This document shows positions 17,185-25,421 of a DNA stretch of 64,000 bases, in pieces. The translations under genes were made by a program, and so were the position numbers. Below the pieces are notes generated by a model. That model made no database searches. It saw nothing but the letters and a program-made list of their open reading frames with translations, and had not been told where the DNA came from. The DNA is from Myxococcus sp. CA023 (GTDB lineage Bacteria; Myxococcota; Myxococcia; Myxococcales; Myxococcaceae). The DNA lies in assembly GCF_010998615.1 (NCBI RefSeq), contig NZ_JAAEAH010000038.1, positions 21,474-85,473 on the forward strand. The letters run 5' to 3'. How positions within the stretch are numbered: the stretch's first letter is position 1; each line of letters starts with the position of its first letter.

Positions 17185-17934
17185 TCACGGCATCCGCGCG
17201 ACGGCCTCCATGCCGAAGCTCACCCGGGCCTTCCAGGGGACGGGCGGCAGCGTGGCCAGGGACAACAGCCCCTCCAGCCGCTGCTGCATGTCCGGCCGGA
17301 GCCGGCCGAAGGTGGCGCCGAAGCCCGGCGCCACCGTCCCCGAGTTCTTCCGGGGCACCGTGGAGGTCCACACCACCTCGCCGTGCAGCATCATGGGCCC
17401 CTCCCGGAAGTCCATCTCCAGCAGGAAGGGCGTGCCCACCTTCACCTGGCGCGGCAGGGAAGGGGCCTGCACCTCCAGGCCCACGCCGCCCCGGGAGATG
17501 TCCCGGACGACGAAGCCCGGGGACAGGGGGGCCGCCTCGACGGCGCGCAGGTACAGGGGCAGCCGTGGGAAGCGGCGCAGGCCGGAGCGTTCATCCGCGG
17601 AGTAGATGCGCTGGAGGATGGCGTCCAACGCGCTGCGGTCTTCTCCGACCCCATAGCGGACGGTGAGGAGGAAGCGCTGGGACTCCTCGTGTGGGACGAC
17701 CTGGATCACTTCCCCCAGCACTTCCACGGGCCGAGGCACACCGCCCGCATGGAGTTCGAAGGTGAAGCGGGTCCCCAGCGGCAGGCTGCGGCGCGTCTCC
17801 AGGGTGACGCCCCCCAGTCCGACACTGCGCGTGTACTCCCCCACCAGGGACTGCGGCGTCTTGTAGGCCACCTTCAGCCGAACGTTCGTGTTCACGCGAC
17901 TGACACTTTGCGCCTGGGTCAGGGAGGAACTCAA
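17185..17934 (-). CDS. Tandem PilZ-domain protein
   Basis: About 249 residues with two PilZ-like domains. The first resembles the PilZ-like domain family expanded in myxobacteria (YTRSVGLGGVTLET). The second has both canonical c-di-GMP motifs: RRFPR (RxxxR) and RDISRGG (DxSxxG), so binding is plausible there. The protein is cytosolic, with no membrane segment. The start is uncertain: I chose a TTG at 17934 preceded by GGGG; a GTG at 17895 is the alternative, and the frame is open farther upstream. It is divergent from the mraZ promoter by about 120 nt and converges with the acyl-CoA dehydrogenase gene, 21 nt apart. Confidence 0.8.
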   Translation of the reverse strand: MSSSLTQAQSVSRVNTNVRLKVAYKTPQSLVGEYTRSVGLGGVTLETRRSLPLGTRFTFELHAGGVPRPVEVLGEVIQVVPHEESQRFLLTVRYGVGEDRSALDAILQRIYSADERSGLRRFPRLPLYLRAVEAAPLSPGFVVRDISRGGVGLEVQAPSLPRQVKVGTPFLLEMDFREGPMMLHGEVVWTSTVPRKNSGTVAPGFGATFGRLRPDMQQRLEGLLSLATLPPVPWKARVSFGMEAVARMP

Positions 17935-18053
17935 GTTTACCCCAGCGCAATAGGTAGGGCGTCGTGCGGCGCCAACCACTGGACCTTCCAGGTGTGACGG
18001 CCTTTCCGGACGTCCGGCGCGGACAAACCGCTGTTTCAACCTGTTGCGGTTTC

Positions 18054-18082
18054 TTGACCCCCCCAGGTGGGGCGCGTATGTA
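18054..18082 (+). promoter_or_regulatory. Probable dcw promoter upstream of mraZ
   Basis: TTGACC at 18054-18059 and TATGTA at 18077-18082 with a 17-nt spacer form a good sigma-70-type promoter about 80 nt before mraZ. The region just upstream is less GC-rich than its surroundings. The MraZ boxes begin 12 nt after the -10 element. Confidence 0.7.
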
Positions 18083-18094
18083 TGCCGCCCGGAA

Positions 18095-18119
18095 GTGGCA
18101 AGGAGTGGGAAGGAGTGGA
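18095..18119 (+). promoter_or_regulatory. Three MraZ-binding GTGG boxes
   Basis: GTGG occurs at 18095, 18105 and 18115, each separated by the same kind of 5-6 nt A/G spacer (AAGGA), giving exact 10-bp periodicity. This is the known MraZ operator pattern (GTGGG-N5 repeats, one per helical turn). It lies between the -10 element and the mraZ start, so MraZ binding here should repress its own operon. Confidence 0.85.
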
Positions 18120-18159
18120 GGTTCATCCCTCAGCGGGCTGAAAAGGTGGATCGTCCCGA

Positions 18160-18612
18160 GTGTTCCGAGGCGTCTATGAGCACCAGATCGACGCGAAGGG
18201 GCGGACGAGCCTCCCGGCGAAGCTCCGGGACACGCTGGTGGGCGCCTACGACGAGAGGCTCATCCTCACGACGGCGCTCGACCGATGCCTCCACGCCTAC
18301 CCGGTGCGGGAGTGGGAAGCGCTGGAGCTGTCGTTGGCCAAGCGCAACCCGATGGAGCCTGGGGTGAAGACGCTGATGCGCTTGTACGTGGCCAGCGCGC
18401 AGGAGTGCCCGTTGGACAAGCTGGGGCGCCTGCTCATCCCTCCGACGCTCCGCTCCTATGCGGGGCTGGAGAAGGACGTGGTGTGGGCGGGGATGGTGAA
18501 GGTCATCGAGCTGTGGAGCCGGGAGGGGTGGGCGAAGGCGCAGGAAGAAGCGCGCCAGGAAGCGACCTCCGCGGATGTGATGAAGGTGCTCGCCGAGCTG
18601 CGGCAAGCGTGA
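18160..18612 (+). CDS. mraZ: MraZ, transcriptional regulator of the dcw cluster
   Basis: A 150-residue MraZ with the two AbrB-like half-domains, each carrying the family DxxxR signature: [10 protein letters not shown] near residue 10 and [11 protein letters not shown] near residue 88. MraZ forms ring-shaped oligomers that bind repeated GTGG boxes, present at 18095-18119. The GTG start follows AAGGTGGA. It opens the cluster. The C-terminal helix ([11 protein letters not shown]) is usual. A gap of 46 nt precedes the next gene. Confidence 0.95.
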   Translation: MFRGVYEHQIDAKGRTSLPAKLRDTLVGAYDERLILTTALDRCLHAYPVREWEALELSLAKRNPMEPGVKTLMRLYVASAQECPLDKLGRLLIPPTLRSYAGLEKDVVWAGMVKVIELWSREGWAKAQEEARQEATSADVMKVLAELRQA

Positions 18613-18658
18613 CGGGAAAGTCGACAGGACCCCGAAGTACCGGGAGGGTGGCAAGCGT

Positions 18659-19045
18659 ATGAACCAGGTTCTGGAGGTTCGGCCAGGGTTGGCGGGCGCG
18701 GCGATTGCCGCCGGCCGTGTCGAGACGCTCATGCTGGAGGGCGAGCTGAGCGAGCAGGACCTGCTCGAGCTGTGCGACGACCTGGGCCGCAAGCTGCAGC
18801 GCGGCACGCGTCAGGTGGTGCTGGACTTCGGAGACGTGGGGCACCTGAACTACCGCGGCGTCAAGCCGCTGATGGCGCGCACGGATGCCTTCCGCCGCGC
18901 CGGCGGGGACGTGAAGCTGTCCGGACTGTCGCCGTACCTGGCCGCCATCTTCCGCGCGGCCGGCGCGCACGACTGTTTCGAAATCTACCCGCACATGAAC
19001 GATGCCCGAGCCGCCTTCGCGCTGGCACGGGCACCCTTTGTCTGA
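18659..19045 (+). CDS. STAS-domain protein inside the dcw cluster
   Basis: A 128-residue single STAS domain (anti-sigma factor antagonist fold), with VETLMLEGELSEQDLLELCD and VVLDFGDVGHLNYRGVKPLM. In SpoIIAA-type antagonists the loop after the third strand carries a phosphorylated Ser (DSSG pattern); here it reads LNYRG, so the phospho-acceptor Ser/Thr is missing at that place. It may therefore be a constitutive binder or a scaffold rather than a switch. The ATG follows GGGAGGGTGG. It lies 46 nt after mraZ and 6 nt before rsmH, clearly within the operon; I know of no such gene at this place in the usual dcw order. Its partner is unknown. Confidence 0.85.
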   Translation: MNQVLEVRPGLAGAAIAAGRVETLMLEGELSEQDLLELCDDLGRKLQRGTRQVVLDFGDVGHLNYRGVKPLMARTDAFRRAGGDVKLSGLSPYLAAIFRAAGAHDCFEIYPHMNDARAAFALARAPFV

Positions 19046-19051
19046 CGGCCC

Positions 19052-19966
19052 GTGACGGCTTCGGACTTCCAGCACCAGACCGTCCTCCTGCGGGAAGCAG
19101 TGGAACTGCTCCGGCCGGCGGATGGGCGGGTCATCATTGACGGGACGCTGGGTGGTGGTGGCCACTCGGAGGCGCTGCTGGCCTCGGGCGCCACGGTGGT
19201 CGGCGTGGACCGGGATCCGGTGGCGCTCGCCGCGGCCACCGCGCGCCTGGGCGCGAACCCGCGCTTCCAGGGCCGTGCCGGCAATTTCGCCGAGCTGCCC
19301 CGCGTCGCCGCGGACCTGCTGCCCGTGGATGGCGTGCTGGTGGACCTGGGCGTGTCGTCGCCGCAGCTGGACGTGGCCGAGCGTGGCTTCTCCTTCTCCA
19401 AGGACGGCCCGCTGGACATGCGCATGGGGCCGGACGGCCCGACGGCGGCGGAGCTGATCGCCACCACGGATGAGCGCGAGCTGGTCCGCATCCTCAAGGA
19501 CTACGGTGAAGAGCCGTTCGCCCGGCCCATTGCCCGTGAGCTGAAGAAGGCCCTGCCCACGCGCACGCTGGAGGCCGCGGAGGTCGTGAAGCGGGCGGTG
19601 CCGCGCAAGGCGTGGCCCAACCGCATCCACGTGGCCACCCGGACCTTCCAGGCGCTGCGCATGGCCGTCAACGGCGAGTTGGAGGCGCTGGACGCGCTGC
19701 TGGCCGCCATCCCCGGGCTCCTCAAGGTGGGGGGGCGCGCCGCCGTCATCGCCTTCCACTCCCTGGAGGACCGGAAGGTGAAGGAGGCGTTCCGCGCGCT
19801 CGCGGGGCGCTGCACCTGTCCGCCGGGCCTGCCCGTGTGCGTATGCAGCGGGGTGGGTGATTTCGCCCTGGTGACGAAGAAGGCCGTGGCCGCCTCCGAG
19901 GCGGAGGTCGAGGCCAATCCCCGTTCACGCAGCGCGCATCTGCGCGTGGTGGAGAAACTCCGATGA
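19052..19966 (+). CDS. rsmH: RsmH, 16S rRNA m4C1402 methyltransferase
   Basis: A 304-residue RsmH (MraW), which methylates N4 of C1402 in the ribosomal P site of 16S rRNA using S-adenosylmethionine. The SAM-binding motif [17 protein letters not shown] is near residue 27, and the family motifs [11 protein letters not shown] and [15 protein letters not shown] are present. The GTG start lies 6 nt after the STAS gene with no obvious ribosome binding site, so translation is probably coupled. Its TGA overlaps the ftsL ATG. Gene order is as in most dcw clusters. Confidence 0.96.
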   Translation: MTASDFQHQTVLLREAVELLRPADGRVIIDGTLGGGGHSEALLASGATVVGVDRDPVALAAATARLGANPRFQGRAGNFAELPRVAADLLPVDGVLVDLGVSSPQLDVAERGFSFSKDGPLDMRMGPDGPTAAELIATTDERELVRILKDYGEEPFARPIARELKKALPTRTLEAAEVVKRAVPRKAWPNRIHVATRTFQALRMAVNGELEALDALLAAIPGLLKVGGRAAVIAFHSLEDRKVKEAFRALAGRCTCPPGLPVCVCSGVGDFALVTKKAVAASEAEVEANPRSRSAHLRVVEKLR

Positions 19967-20382
19967 GCAAGGTGCACTCCCGGGTATCGGCGTTGCGTTC
20001 TTCCGTGACGGTGGGCGGCGTGCTGCTGCACCTGCTGCCGGCCGTGTGCCTCTTCGCCCTCTTCGCGGCGGTGGGCATCCTGCACGTCACCAGCCGGGTG
20101 CTGGTGGTGGACATGGGCTACCGCCTGTCGCGCGAGGAGGCGGAGAGCCGCATCCTCACGCGCGAGAATGACCGGCTGAAGCTGGAACTGGCCACGCTCA
20201 AGGCGCCGGGCCGGCTGGAGCGCGTGGCGCGTGAGCAGTTGAACATGGCCATGCCGCGCGGCGGCGCCGTGGTGTCGCTGTCGGCGGAGAAGCCGGCGCG
20301 TGACAGCGGGGCGCGCGCGGAGGTCCCGGACGCCACGCAGCCCACCGTCCGCGTGGCGGGCCGCGCCGGAGCCGGTCGGTGA
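19963..20382 (+). CDS. ftsL: FtsL, divisome protein
   Basis: A 139-residue bitopic protein: a short cytoplasmic start, one transmembrane helix at about 18-42 ([21 protein letters not shown]), then a coiled coil ([24 protein letters not shown]) ending in the FtsL-type motif [18 protein letters not shown]. FtsL joins FtsQ and FtsB in the periplasm to activate FtsWI. Identification rests on topology and on its place between rsmH and ftsI, because sequence conservation in the family is low. It overlaps rsmH and ftsI by 4 nt each. A charged, Ala-rich tail follows the coiled coil. Confidence 0.9.
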   Translation: MSKVHSRVSALRSSVTVGGVLLHLLPAVCLFALFAAVGILHVTSRVLVVDMGYRLSREEAESRILTRENDRLKLELATLKAPGRLERVAREQLNMAMPRGGAVVSLSAEKPARDSGARAEVPDATQPTVRVAGRAGAGR

Positions 20383-22397
20383 GGGATTTCAAGGCGGCGC
20401 GGGCTCCCGAGCCCAACGCGAAGTGGCTGAAGCTGCGGGTCCGGCTGCTGTTCGGGCTGTTCCTGATGCTGCTCGGCGTCGCCTTTGGTCGTGCAGTGCA
20501 GCTCCAGGTCTTCGAGCAGGAGAAGCTGCGCGGCATGGCGCAGGACCAGTACGTTCGGCACATCGAGATTCCGGCCCGCCGCGGCGACATCTTCGACCGG
20601 CGCGGCACGCCGCTGGCCCAGAGCGTGGAGGTGGACTCCATCTGGGTGGACCCCTCCATGTTGCCCGACGTGAAGGCCGCGTCCCGGGCGCTGGCCAAGG
20701 CGCTGAAGCTGGACCCGGACGAGCTGGGCGCGCGCCTGGCCCGGGCCAGGCGCTTCGCCTGGGTGAAGCGCCAGGCCAAGCCCGCAGAGGTCGCCGCGGT
20801 GAAGGCGCTGGCGCTGCCGGGCATGGGCTTCTCCAAGGAGCCCAAGCGCTTCTACCCCCAGCGCGAGCTGGGCGCCCACGTGGTGGGCACGGTGGGCATG
20901 GACGGCCGCGGCCTGGAGGGCCTGGAGCTGGCCTTCCAGGACGAGCTGTCCGGGCAGAACTCCTCCACGTCCGGCTTCCGTGACGCCAAGGGCCGCAAGC
21001 TGCTGGTGCAGGGCGCGTTGGATCCGCTCCAGCGCCAGGGCGCCGCCGTCACCCTCACGTTGGACCGCCACCTCCAGTACGTCGCGGAGAAGGCGCTCAG
21101 CCGCGCGGTGGAGGACGCCAAGGCCGTGGCCGGCATGGCGGTGGTGTTGGATCCGCGCACGGGCGAGCTGCTCGCCGTCGCCAACCACCCGCGCTTCAAC
21201 CCCAATACGCCGGAGTCCAGCTCGCGCTCGGGCATGCGCAACCGCGCCGCCCTGGACACCTTCGAGCCGGGCTCCACGCTGAAGGCCTTCGTGGTGGCCG
21301 CGGCGATGGAAGAGAAGGCCATCACCGCCGACAGCCTCTTCTTCTGTGAGAACGGCGCCTGGCGGGTGGGCCGCCACACCATCAACGACACCCATTCCTA
21401 CGGCTGGCTCACCCCGCAGGTCATCCTCCAGAAGTCCTCCAACATCTGCATGGCGAAGATTGCCCAGGCCATGGGACGGGAGAAGTTCGTGAAGGGCTAC
21501 CAGGCCTTCGGCTTCGCCGAGCGCACCGGCCTGTCCCTGCCCGGCGAGGGGCGCGGCGTCCTGCCGTTCCCGAAGGCGGAAGTCTCCCTGGCCACCCAGT
21601 CCTTCGGACAGGGGATGACGGCCACGGCGGTGCAGATTGCGGCCGCCTATGGTGCGCTGGCCAACGATGGGGTGCTGATGCGGCCCTATCTGGTGTCGAA
21701 GGTGGTGGACCCGGACGGTGTCGTTCTGCTGGAAAACCGTCCCACGGAGCTGCGCAGGGCGGTTTCCGCGAAGGTGGCCCGGCAGGTCGTGGGCATGCTC
21801 GAAAGCGTGGTGGCCAAGGGAGGGACGGCCCTCAAGGCCGCCATGGAGGACTACCGGGTGGCCGGAAAGACGGGCACCGCGCAGAAGGCAGACCCGGTGG
21901 CGCGGGGGTATTCGGACAAGCGGATCGCCTCCTTTGTTGGGGTGGTACCGGCCGAGTCTCCGCGAGCAGTGATTCTTGTCGTAGTGGACGAACCCAAGAC
22001 GGACGTATACGGGGGGACCGTGGCTGCCCCTGCTTTCAAGGAGATTGCGACCGCCGCCATGGCTCACCTGGCCGTGCCCCCGTCCCGGACGGTGGCACCC
22101 GAGGTGGCCGTGGCCGCCGAGTCCCCCGCGCCTGCCGCGGCGAAGCCGGGGGCGAATGCCTCCGGCGCCGCCCGGACGGCACTGGCGGACGCGGTGACGG
22201 AGACCCCTGAACCCGGCACGGTGCGTGTGCCGGACCTTCAGGGAGAAGTAGGACGTGAGGCCGTGGTGAAGCTGCTCGCCGCGGCGCTGGAGCCACAGGT
22301 ATTGGGCAGTGGACGCGTGGTATCTCAAACCCCCGCCGCCGGTTCACTGGTGGAGAAGGGGGCCCGGGTGACGCTGGAGCTCGCCGCGCGGCAATAA
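20379..22397 (+). CDS. ftsI: FtsI (PBP3), septal peptidoglycan transpeptidase
   Basis: A 672-residue class B penicillin-binding protein that crosslinks septal peptidoglycan. After a cytoplasmic start and one transmembrane helix (about 22-40) comes the pedestal domain (RRGDIFDRRG near 67), then the transpeptidase domain with all three active-site motifs: Ser299-Thr-Leu-Lys302, Ser353-Ser-Asn355 and Lys497-Thr-Gly499. A Pro/Ala-rich linker leads to one C-terminal PASTA domain (about 610-670, VPDLQGEVGREAVVKLL), an addition absent from enterobacterial FtsI. The GTG start overlaps the ftsL stop (GTGA). Confidence 0.96.
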   Translation: MRDFKAARAPEPNAKWLKLRVRLLFGLFLMLLGVAFGRAVQLQVFEQEKLRGMAQDQYVRHIEIPARRGDIFDRRGTPLAQSVEVDSIWVDPSMLPDVKAASRALAKALKLDPDELGARLARARRFAWVKRQAKPAEVAAVKALALPGMGFSKEPKRFYPQRELGAHVVGTVGMDGRGLEGLELAFQDELSGQNSSTSGFRDAKGRKLLVQGALDPLQRQGAAVTLTLDRHLQYVAEKALSRAVEDAKAVAGMAVVLDPRTGELLAVANHPRFNPNTPESSSRSGMRNRAALDTFEPGSTLKAFVVAAAMEEKAITADSLFFCENGAWRVGRHTINDTHSYGWLTPQVILQKSSNICMAKIAQAMGREKFVKGYQAFGFAERTGLSLPGEGRGVLPFPKAEVSLATQSFGQGMTATAVQIAAAYGALANDGVLMRPYLVSKVVDPDGVVLLENRPTELRRAVSAKVARQVVGMLESVVAKGGTALKAAMEDYRVAGKTGTAQKADPVARGYSDKRIASFVGVVPAESPRAVILVVVDEPKTDVYGGTVAAPAFKEIATAAMAHLAVPPSRTVAPEVAVAAESPAPAAAKPGANASGAARTALADAVTETPEPGTVRVPDLQGEVGREAVVKLLAAALEPQVLGSGRVVSQTPAAGSLVEKGARVTLELAARQ

Positions 22398-22448
22398 GGC
22401 CGCGTCCGCTCCAGGCCCCGCTCTTGCAATGCGTGTGAAGGGGAAGAG

Positions 22449-23972
22449 ATGAAGCTGACGGATGTCCTCGCAGGATGTGGTGCCGAGCAGACCTCGGGCG
22501 GCCGTTCCGCGGTTGACGTCACCGGTGTGACGCAGGACTCGCGGCGCGTGAAGCCGGGAGACCTGTTCGTCGCCATTCCTGGCACAAAGGAGGATGGGGC
22601 CCAGTTCATCGGTGAGGCCGTGTCCCGTGGCGCCGTGGCGGTGGTGTCGGAGAAGCCGGTGCCGTCCTCTCAGGTGCCCTTCTTCAAGGTGAGCAGCGCT
22701 CGCAAGGCGCTGGCACTCATCGCGGCCAACTTCTACGGCCGCCCGGCGGACCAGCTGACGTTGCTGGGCATCACCGGTACGAACGGGAAGACGACCACCA
22801 GCTACCTGCTGGAGGCCATGAGCACCGCGGCGTACGCGTCCACCGGTGTCATCGGGACGCTGGGCTACAAGTTCGCTGGCCGCACGGTGGAGTGCGCCAA
22901 CACCACGCCGGATCCGCTGGAGCTGCACCGCATCCTCCGGGAGATGGTGGAGGCGGGCGTGGAGACGGTCATCATGGAGGTGTCCAGCCATGCGCTCGCG
23001 CAGGAGCGCGTGCACGGGCTGACCTTCAAGGCCGCGGGCTTCTCCAACCTGAGCCGCGACCACCTCGACTACCACAAGGACATGGAGGACTACTTCCAGG
23101 CCAAGCGGAAGCTCTTCGCGGAGAACCTGTCCGCCACGGGCGTGGCGGTGGTGAACGGCGACGACACCTACGCCAGCCGCATCTACAACGAGCAGCGCGG
23201 CCAGAAGCGCATGGCGTGGAAGTTCAGCCGTCAGGGCTCCGGGGAGATTTCCGCGGCCGACGTGAGCTTCTCGCTCCAGGGCATCAAGGGCGTGCTGAAG
23301 ACGCCCGCTGGTGACATCCCGCTCAAGAGCAAGCTCCTGGGGCCCCACAACCTGGAGAACATCCTCCTGGCGGTGGGCATTGGCCTGGGCGCGGGCTTCG
23401 CGCGGCGCGACGTGCAGGAAGGCATCGAGCGGATGATGCCGGTGGCCGGCCGCATGGAGCGCGTGGAGAACTACGGTCCGTCTGGCGCCCCCGCGGTGCT
23501 GGTGGACTACGCGCACACGGATGACGCGCTCAAGCGCTCCATCGAGGCGGCGCGCTCGCTGGCCAAGGGCCGCGTCATCGCGGTGTTCGGCTGCGGCGGG
23601 GACCGCGACAAGGGCAAGCGTCCGCTGATGGGCGCGGTGGCCGGTGAGGGCGCCGACCTGGCCGTCATCACCAGCGACAACCCCCGCACCGAGGACCCGG
23701 AGGAGATCATCTCGCAGGTGACCGCGGGCATCGAGAAGAGCGGCCTGCGCCGCATCTCCGCCGGCAAGGCGAAGAGCGGTGAGAAGGGCTACCTGGTCGA
23801 CGCGGACCGCCGCGCGGCCATCGAGCAGGCCATCAGCCTGGCGTCCGCGGACGACGTCGTCCTCATCGCGGGCAAGGGCCACGAGACGTACCAGCAGGTC
23901 GGCGAGGAGAAGCTCGTGTTCGACGACCGGCAGGTGGCCGCGAAGGCGCTGGCCAACCGCACCGCTGGCTGA
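22449..23972 (+). CDS. murE: MurE, UDP-MurNAc-tripeptide synthetase
   Basis: A 507-residue Mur ligase adding the third stem-peptide residue to UDP-MurNAc-L-Ala-D-Glu. The ATP loop GITGTNGKTTTSYLLEAM is near residue 109. The motif DNPR at 410-413 is diagnostic for meso-diaminopimelate rather than lysine. The C-terminal domain has the usual GKGHETYQ segment. The ATG follows AAGGGGAAGAG, 51 nt after ftsI. Confidence 0.97.
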   Translation: MKLTDVLAGCGAEQTSGGRSAVDVTGVTQDSRRVKPGDLFVAIPGTKEDGAQFIGEAVSRGAVAVVSEKPVPSSQVPFFKVSSARKALALIAANFYGRPADQLTLLGITGTNGKTTTSYLLEAMSTAAYASTGVIGTLGYKFAGRTVECANTTPDPLELHRILREMVEAGVETVIMEVSSHALAQERVHGLTFKAAGFSNLSRDHLDYHKDMEDYFQAKRKLFAENLSATGVAVVNGDDTYASRIYNEQRGQKRMAWKFSRQGSGEISAADVSFSLQGIKGVLKTPAGDIPLKSKLLGPHNLENILLAVGIGLGAGFARRDVQEGIERMMPVAGRMERVENYGPSGAPAVLVDYAHTDDALKRSIEAARSLAKGRVIAVFGCGGDRDKGKRPLMGAVAGEGADLAVITSDNPRTEDPEEIISQVTAGIEKSGLRRISAGKAKSGEKGYLVDADRRAAIEQAISLASADDVVLIAGKGHETYQQVGEEKLVFDDRQVAAKALANRTAG

Positions 23973-24020
23973 GCCCGAGCCTCCCAAGCCCCGTCGACCC
24001 GCCCGCCCATCTCTCACACC

Positions 24021-25421
24021 ATGGCAGCTTCCTTCAGCGACGAAGAGGTGGTGCAGGCGACCGGGGCGACCCGGCGTGGCGGCCCGGCCCCGGCCGCCTA
24101 CGCTACCGTCTGTACCGACACGCGGGCACTCACCCCCGGGTGCCTCTTCGTGGCCCTGGTGGGTGAGCGCTTCGACGCCCACGCTTTCGTGGACGCCGCG
24201 GCGAAGGGCGGGGCGGCTGGCGCGGTGGTGGCACGCGGGCGCCCGTTGCCCGCGCTGCCCGACGGGCTGACGCTCTATGAAGTGGATGACACCCTGCGTG
24301 CCCTGGGCGCGCTGGGACGGCACCACCGTCAGCGCTTCCGGATTCCGGTGTGCGCGGTGGGTGGCTCCAACGGGAAGACGACCACCAAGGAGATGGTGGG
24401 CGCCATCCTGGCCACGCGCGGGCCGGCGCTGAAGACCGAGGGCAACCTCAACAACGAGATTGGCGTCCCGCTGACGCTCTTCCGGCTGGAGCCGCGCCAC
24501 GTCGCGGCGGTCATCGAAGTGGGGATGAACCAGCCGGGGGAAATCGAGCGGCTGGCGCGCGTCGTCCAGCCGGACGCGGGCGTCATCACGGTGGTCCAGC
24601 CCGAGCACCTGGAAGGGCTGGGCAGCATCGAGGGCGTGGCGGCGGCGGAGGGTGAGCTGTTCCAGGAGATGGGACACGGCACCACCATCGTGGTGAACGT
24701 GGACGACGCGCTCATCCCCGCGCAGGCGGAGCGCAGCGGAGCGCAGCGGCTGACGTTCGGCCGGGCGGAGCACGCGGACGTGCGGCTCGCGGACGTGAAG
24801 ACGCTGGGCCGCGAGGGCATGGTGGCCACGGTGCGGCACCTGGGCCGCGAGTGGCCGGTGCGGCTGCACTTCGTGGGGCCACACAACGCGCAGAACGCGA
24901 CGGCGGCCTTCGCGGTGGCGCTGGCGCTGGGCTACACGCCGGAGGAGTGCGTGCGCGGCCTGGAGTCGGCGCGGCCGTACTCGCGGCGCCTCAACGTGGT
25001 GGACGGGCAGCACGGCGTGACGGTCATCGACGACTGCTACAACGCCAACCCGGCCTCCATGGGCGCCGCGCTGGAGACGCTGGGCACGCTGGTGCCCGCG
25101 AGTGGCCGGGCCGTGGTGGTGCTGGGGGACATGCTGGAGCTGGGGCCGGGCGAGCTCGAGGAGCACGCGCGCCTGGGTGGCCAGATTCCCTCGCACGCGG
25201 CGCTGGCGGCATTTTTCGGTCCCCGCTCCTTGAAGGGGTGGGAGGCCGCTTCCATGGGTGAATCCGCCGCCCACTTCACCGACGTGGAGCCGCTGATGGC
25301 GTGGTTGGCGCCGCGGCTTCGCGAAGGTGACGTGGTGCTGGTGAAGGGCAGCCGCGGCATGCGGCTGGAGCGGGTGGTGGCCGCCCTGACGGGCACGGCC
25401 GCCCCCGGAGGAAACCACTAG
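24021..25421 (+). CDS. murF: MurF, D-Ala-D-Ala adding enzyme
   Basis: A 466-residue Mur ligase that completes the UDP-MurNAc-pentapeptide. It shows the N-terminal substrate domain (VCTDTRALTPGCLFVAL), the ATP loop AVGGSNGKTTTKEMV near residue 112, VIEVGMNQPGEI, and IDDCYNANPASM. The start lies 48 nt after murE and has no strong ribosome binding site. The last base of its TAG stop is the first base of the mraY GTG, so the two are coupled. Confidence 0.96.
   Translation: MAASFSDEEVVQATGATRRGGPAPAAYATVCTDTRALTPGCLFVALVGERFDAHAFVDAAAKGGAAGAVVARGRPLPALPDGLTLYEVDDTLRALGALGRHHRQRFRIPVCAVGGSNGKTTTKEMVGAILATRGPALKTEGNLNNEIGVPLTLFRLEPRHVAAVIEVGMNQPGEIERLARVVQPDAGVITVVQPEHLEGLGSIEGVAAAEGELFQEMGHGTTIVVNVDDALIPAQAERSGAQRLTFGRAEHADVRLADVKTLGREGMVATVRHLGREWPVRLHFVGPHNAQNATAAFAVALALGYTPEECVRGLESARPYSRRLNVVDGQHGVTVIDDCYNANPASMGAALETLGTLVPASGRAVVVLGDMLELGPGELEEHARLGGQIPSHAALAAFFGPRSLKGWEAASMGESAAHFTDVEPLMAWLAPRLREGDVVLVKGSRGMRLERVVAALTGTAAPGGNH

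Noticed and set aside
17185..18126. Longer 313-residue start for the PilZ protein
   Set aside because: The extra N-terminal part overlaps the dcw promoter and MraZ boxes and shows no domain; a start near 17934 or 17895 fits better.
22344..25418. A long antisense open frame across murE and murF
   Set aside because: It is a compositional shadow: low-complexity His/Arg/Ala-rich translation without motifs, opposite two unmistakable Mur ligases.
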